From Clostridiales bacterium (GTDB lineage: Bacteria; Bacillota; Clostridia; Christensenellales; Aristaeellaceae), in the NCBI GenBank assembly GCA_004556545.1, contig SFGO01000035.1:1-22783 (forward strand): a stretch of DNA of 22,783 nt. The letters run 5' to 3'. Shown in pieces: positions 20,741-22,783 of this stretch (positions are counted from its first letter, which is position 1; each line of letters opens with the position of its first letter). The translations under genes were made by a program, and so were the position numbers. The notes below the pieces were generated by a model. The model made no database searches, was not told the origin of the DNA, and worked only from the letters and a program-made list of their open reading frames with translations.

Positions 20741-22332
20741 AGCAGCTGGTGAAAAAGCAGATGGCGGAAATTTTCCGCAGCTATCTGTATGACGCCAAGA
20801 AAAACAAAAAGCGCTCCAAAGGCGCCTTCATTCTCTACTTCGCGCTGTTTGCCCTGCTGATGGTCGGCGTGCTGGGCGGAATGTTCGCATTCGTGGCCCT
20901 GATGCTGTGCGAAGACATGGCGGCGGCGAATATGGGCTGGCTGTACTTCACGCTCATGGGACTAATGGCTATCTTTATGGGCGCATTCGGCAGCGTGTTC
21001 AACACCTATTCCAGCCTGTATCTGGCCAAGGATAACGACCTGCTGCTGTCCCTGCCCATTCCGCTGCGGGTCATCGTCGCCTCCCGTCTGGTAACGGTCT
21101 ATCTGATGGGCCTGATGTATTCCGCGATGGTCATTCTCCCCGCGGTGATCGTGTATTGGATCCAGGTCGCCCACAGCGCGGCGGTCATTGCGGGCGGTCT
21201 GCTGCTCATGGTGCTGATCTCGCTGATCGTGCTGCTTCTGTCCTGCCTGCTGGGCTGGGTGGTGGCGAAGATCAGCCTGAAGCTGAAGCACAAGGGCATT
21301 ACCACGGTGCTGGTATCCCTTGTGGCCATCGGCCTGTACTATTTCATTTATTTCAAGGCGCAGACCGTGATCGCCGATCTGGTGGCCAATGCCGCCGTCT
21401 ACGGCGCAAAGATCAAGGGCGCGGCCTATCCCCTGTATGTATTTGGCCGCGTAGCGGAGGGTGACTGGCTGGCCATGCTGCTGGTCACAGCCGTGACCGT
21501 CCTGCTGACGGCTCTGACCTGGCTTTTGCTTTCCCGCAGCTTTTTGCGTCTGGCGACTTCCGGCGGCAGCGCGGCCAAAGCGCGCTATCAGGAAAAGAAA
21601 GTCCGGGTCCGCAGCCTTTCCGCTGCGCTGCTGGGCAAGGAGTACCGCCGCTTTGTTTCCAGCCCCAACTACATGCTGAACTGCGGCTTCGGCATTCTGA
21701 TCCTGATCGCCGCAGGCGTGATGATGCTCTTCAAGGGCGGTGAGCTGTCCATGCTGCTAACGTCGGTCTTTAACGGCTCGGAAGGCATCGTGCTGGCGCT
21801 GACGGTTTCCATGGCCTGCCTGCTGGCCAGCATGAACGACATGGCCGCGCCCTCCATTTCTCTGGAAGGCAAGAACCTGTGGGTGCTGCGCTCCCTGCCG
21901 GTGCCGGTCTGGGAAGCGCTGAAAGCCAAGCTGAAGCTGCAGCTGCTGCTGACCGGCATCCCGATGGTGTTCCTGCTGTGCTGCGCCCTGCCCATGATGG
22001 GCTTCTCGCCGTTGCTGGCGCTGCTGGCGGCGGTATGCTGCCTGCTGAACGTACTGCTGATGGCGCTGTTTGGATTGTTCATGGGGCTGAAAATGCCGAA
22101 TCTGAACTGGACCAGCGAGATCACGCCCATCAAGCAGAGCGGAAGCGTGATGTTTTCGCTACTGGGCGGTTGGGTATATGCCATTCTTCCCGGCGCAGCC
22201 GCGCTGCTGCTGGGTCCTCAGCTGGCCCCGGCACTGGTTCCTTCCCTGTTTGCTCTTCTGACGGCAGCGCTGTGCGTTCTTCTGTATGTCTGGCTGAAAA
22301 AGCGGGGGACACGAGCGTTTGCCGCGTTATAA
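20734..22332 (+). CDS. ABC-2-type exporter permease
   Basis: A 532-residue membrane protein with about 12 hydrophobic segments in two halves, separated by a basic cytoplasmic stretch around residues 283-300 (KARYQEKKVRVRS). The N terminus is charged (YDAKKNKKRSKG), followed by the first helix at about 30-55. Length and pattern fit large ABC-2-like permeases that work with a separate ATPase. The first-half segment SSLYLAKDNDLLLSLPIPLRVI and its counterpart EGKNLWVLRSLPVPVWEALK in the second half resemble the LL-SLP-P motif typical of this exporter group. The substrate is unknown; drug, peptide or lipid export is possible. Confidence 0.92.
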   Translation: MLKQLVKKQMAEIFRSYLYDAKKNKKRSKGAFILYFALFALLMVGVLGGMFAFVALMLCEDMAAANMGWLYFTLMGLMAIFMGAFGSVFNTYSSLYLAKDNDLLLSLPIPLRVIVASRLVTVYLMGLMYSAMVILPAVIVYWIQVAHSAAVIAGGLLLMVLISLIVLLLSCLLGWVVAKISLKLKHKGITTVLVSLVAIGLYYFIYFKAQTVIADLVANAAVYGAKIKGAAYPLYVFGRVAEGDWLAMLLVTAVTVLLTALTWLLLSRSFLRLATSGGSAAKARYQEKKVRVRSLSAALLGKEYRRFVSSPNYMLNCGFGILILIAAGVMMLFKGGELSMLLTSVFNGSEGIVLALTVSMACLLASMNDMAAPSISLEGKNLWVLRSLPVPVWEALKAKLKLQLLLTGIPMVFLLCCALPMMGFSPLLALLAAVCCLLNVLLMALFGLFMGLKMPNLNWTSEITPIKQSGSVMFSLLGGWVYAILPGAAALLLGPQLAPALVPSLFALLTAALCVLLYVWLKKRGTRAFAAL

Positions 22333-22341
22333 AACATGCTT

Positions 22342-22372
22342 CAGCCCGCCGGAAATCCTTTTCGGCGGGCTG
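22342..22372 (+). terminator. Hairpin after ABC exporter operon
   Basis: CAGCCCGCCG (22342-22351) and CGGCGGGCTG (22363-22372) form a 10-bp stem that can extend into the loop through AAA/TTT. It starts nine bases after the permease stop. No T run follows directly, so termination may depend on this hairpin together with the next two. Confidence 0.6.
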
Positions 22373-22396
22373 GCTGATTCATCTCATTCTTTTCAT

Positions 22397-22419
22397 CGGC
22401 GGCTTTCGGGCCGCCGTTT
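22397..22419 (+). terminator. Second hairpin after ABC operon
   Basis: CGGCGGC (22397-22403) pairs with GCCGCCG (22410-22416) over a six-base loop and is followed by TTTGATATAT. A weak intrinsic terminator. Confidence 0.5.
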
Positions 22420-22440
22420 GATATATAGAAGAAGATACAA

Positions 22441-22475
22441 GAAAAGCGCTATCCCGAACCGGGAAGCGCTTTCTT
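22441..22475. terminator. Third hairpin, probably bidirectional terminator
   Basis: AAAGCGCT (22443-22450) pairs with AGCGCTTT (22465-22472), with an inner TCCC/GGGA stem and one bulged base. A T-rich end follows on the plus strand, and an A-rich start (GAAGATACAAGAAAA) gives a T-rich end on the minus strand. It separates the ABC operon from the right-edge segment. Confidence 0.7.
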
Positions 22476-22576
22476 ATCCTATGAATCGCCTTGCGGCGGT
22501 TTGGTGCGAGTGGTGATACAGCATTTTTCAAAAAACACAGTAATATCAATGGTTTTAGGACACCCGAACAGCGAAA

Positions 22577-22654
22577 TTACTTGTATTCCGCCCTCTTGAA
22601 ACCGTCAATTTCAGCAGCTATTGCTCGGTTCATCTCCCGGTAAGGAGACGACAT
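22577..22654 (-). pseudogene. Small minus-strand reading frame, possible gene end
   Basis: A frame of 25 residues (MSSPYREMNRAIAAEIDG, then FKRAEYK, stop) looks like a true protein C terminus: amphipathic, charged, well balanced. GCAAGG stands immediately before the ATG, too close for an ideal site. The same frame opens about 11 codons further upstream, after a stop, without a standard start. I do not recognise a family. It overlaps the leader of the plus-strand gene at the window end and may be a remnant or a small element-borne gene. Confidence 0.3.
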
Positions 22655-22672
22655 CCTTGCAATAATCAGTAC

Positions 22673-22726
22673 ATAGCGCGTCTGTTACCCAAAGTGGCGC
22701 TTGGGTCGGCAGGCGCGCTATTTTTA
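22673..22726 (+). terminator. Terminator-like structured leader before last gene
   Basis: ATAGCGCG (22673-22680) pairs with CGCGCTAT (22714-22721), and within it ACCCAA (22687-22692) pairs with TTGGGT (22701-22706). A TTTTTAT stretch runs out of the right arm. The element stands about 20 bases before a strong ribosome binding site, the usual arrangement of a transcription attenuator. Confidence 0.6.
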
Positions 22727-22756
22727 TGCCCAGATGCGGGCGAAGGAGGTGTTATT

Positions 22757-22783
22757 GTGAAAGCATATGGGAAGTCGTGGGGC
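22757..22783 (+). CDS. Start of a gene cut by the window end
   Basis: GTG at 22757 follows AAGGAGGT (22743-22750) with six bases between, an excellent start signal. Nine codons are visible, MKAYGKSWG when GTG is read as Met; the rest lies outside the window. No function can be given. The terminator-like leader in front suggests regulation by attenuation. Confidence 0.55.

Overview
The window is about 60% GC and looks chromosomal. It carries LPXTG sorting signals, two sortases, AGGAGG-type ribosome binding sites and Gram-positive regulator families. This points to a Gram-positive member of the Bacillota, probably a gut-type member of the class Clostridia; genus and species cannot be named from the sequence alone.

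Left part (1-10.8 kb, all genes on the minus strand, reading right to left): a self-contained sortase-assembled pilus locus. In transcription order it encodes a small coiled-coil protein, a dedicated type I signal peptidase, a 1768-residue tip protein (His/Cys-rich N-terminal modules, CHAP cysteine-peptidase domain, von Willebrand A domain, SpaA/CnaB-like domain, LPDTG), the backbone pilin (LPSTG), a class C pilin-polymerising sortase, a small proline-tailed pilin that is probably the basal subunit (LPQTG), and a second sortase that may attach the fibre to the wall. An extended -10 promoter and a structured leader of about 215 nt precede it. Two strong hairpins separate the pilin from the polymerising sortase. 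Downstream (1-515) lie no genes but two repeat families. One is a 119-bp tandem repeat whose two copies keep their hairpins by compensatory changes and whose second copy supplies the last codons of the terminal sortase gene.

Middle part (11.1-15.3 kb): a MATE efflux gene and a GTG-started MerR/GyrI-type regulator form an overlapping minus-strand operon. Its promoter has the 19-bp spacer filled by a perfect dyad that is typical of MerR targets. A divergent hexapeptide O-acetyltransferase follows and ends at a strong bidirectional terminator. Next is a minus-strand sensor-regulator with a sugar-binding-protein-like N-terminal part and a C-terminal helix-turn-helix. It is divergent from a 1058-residue DUF5107-TPR protein, and near-consensus promoters face both ways between them.

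Right part (18.7-22.8 kb): a gene-free island of chained hairpins bracketed by two near-identical 32-bp hairpin repeats; a TTG-started TetR-family regulator with a promoter and a 36-bp operator-like dyad; an ABC exporter operon (ATPase plus a roughly 12-helix permease) whose promoter spacer shares a motif with the TetR dyad; and a run of hairpins. The last 300 bp change in character (AT-richer). They hold a small minus-strand reading frame, a terminator-like leader and the first nine codons of a GTG-started gene cut by the window end, which may be the edge of a mobile element.
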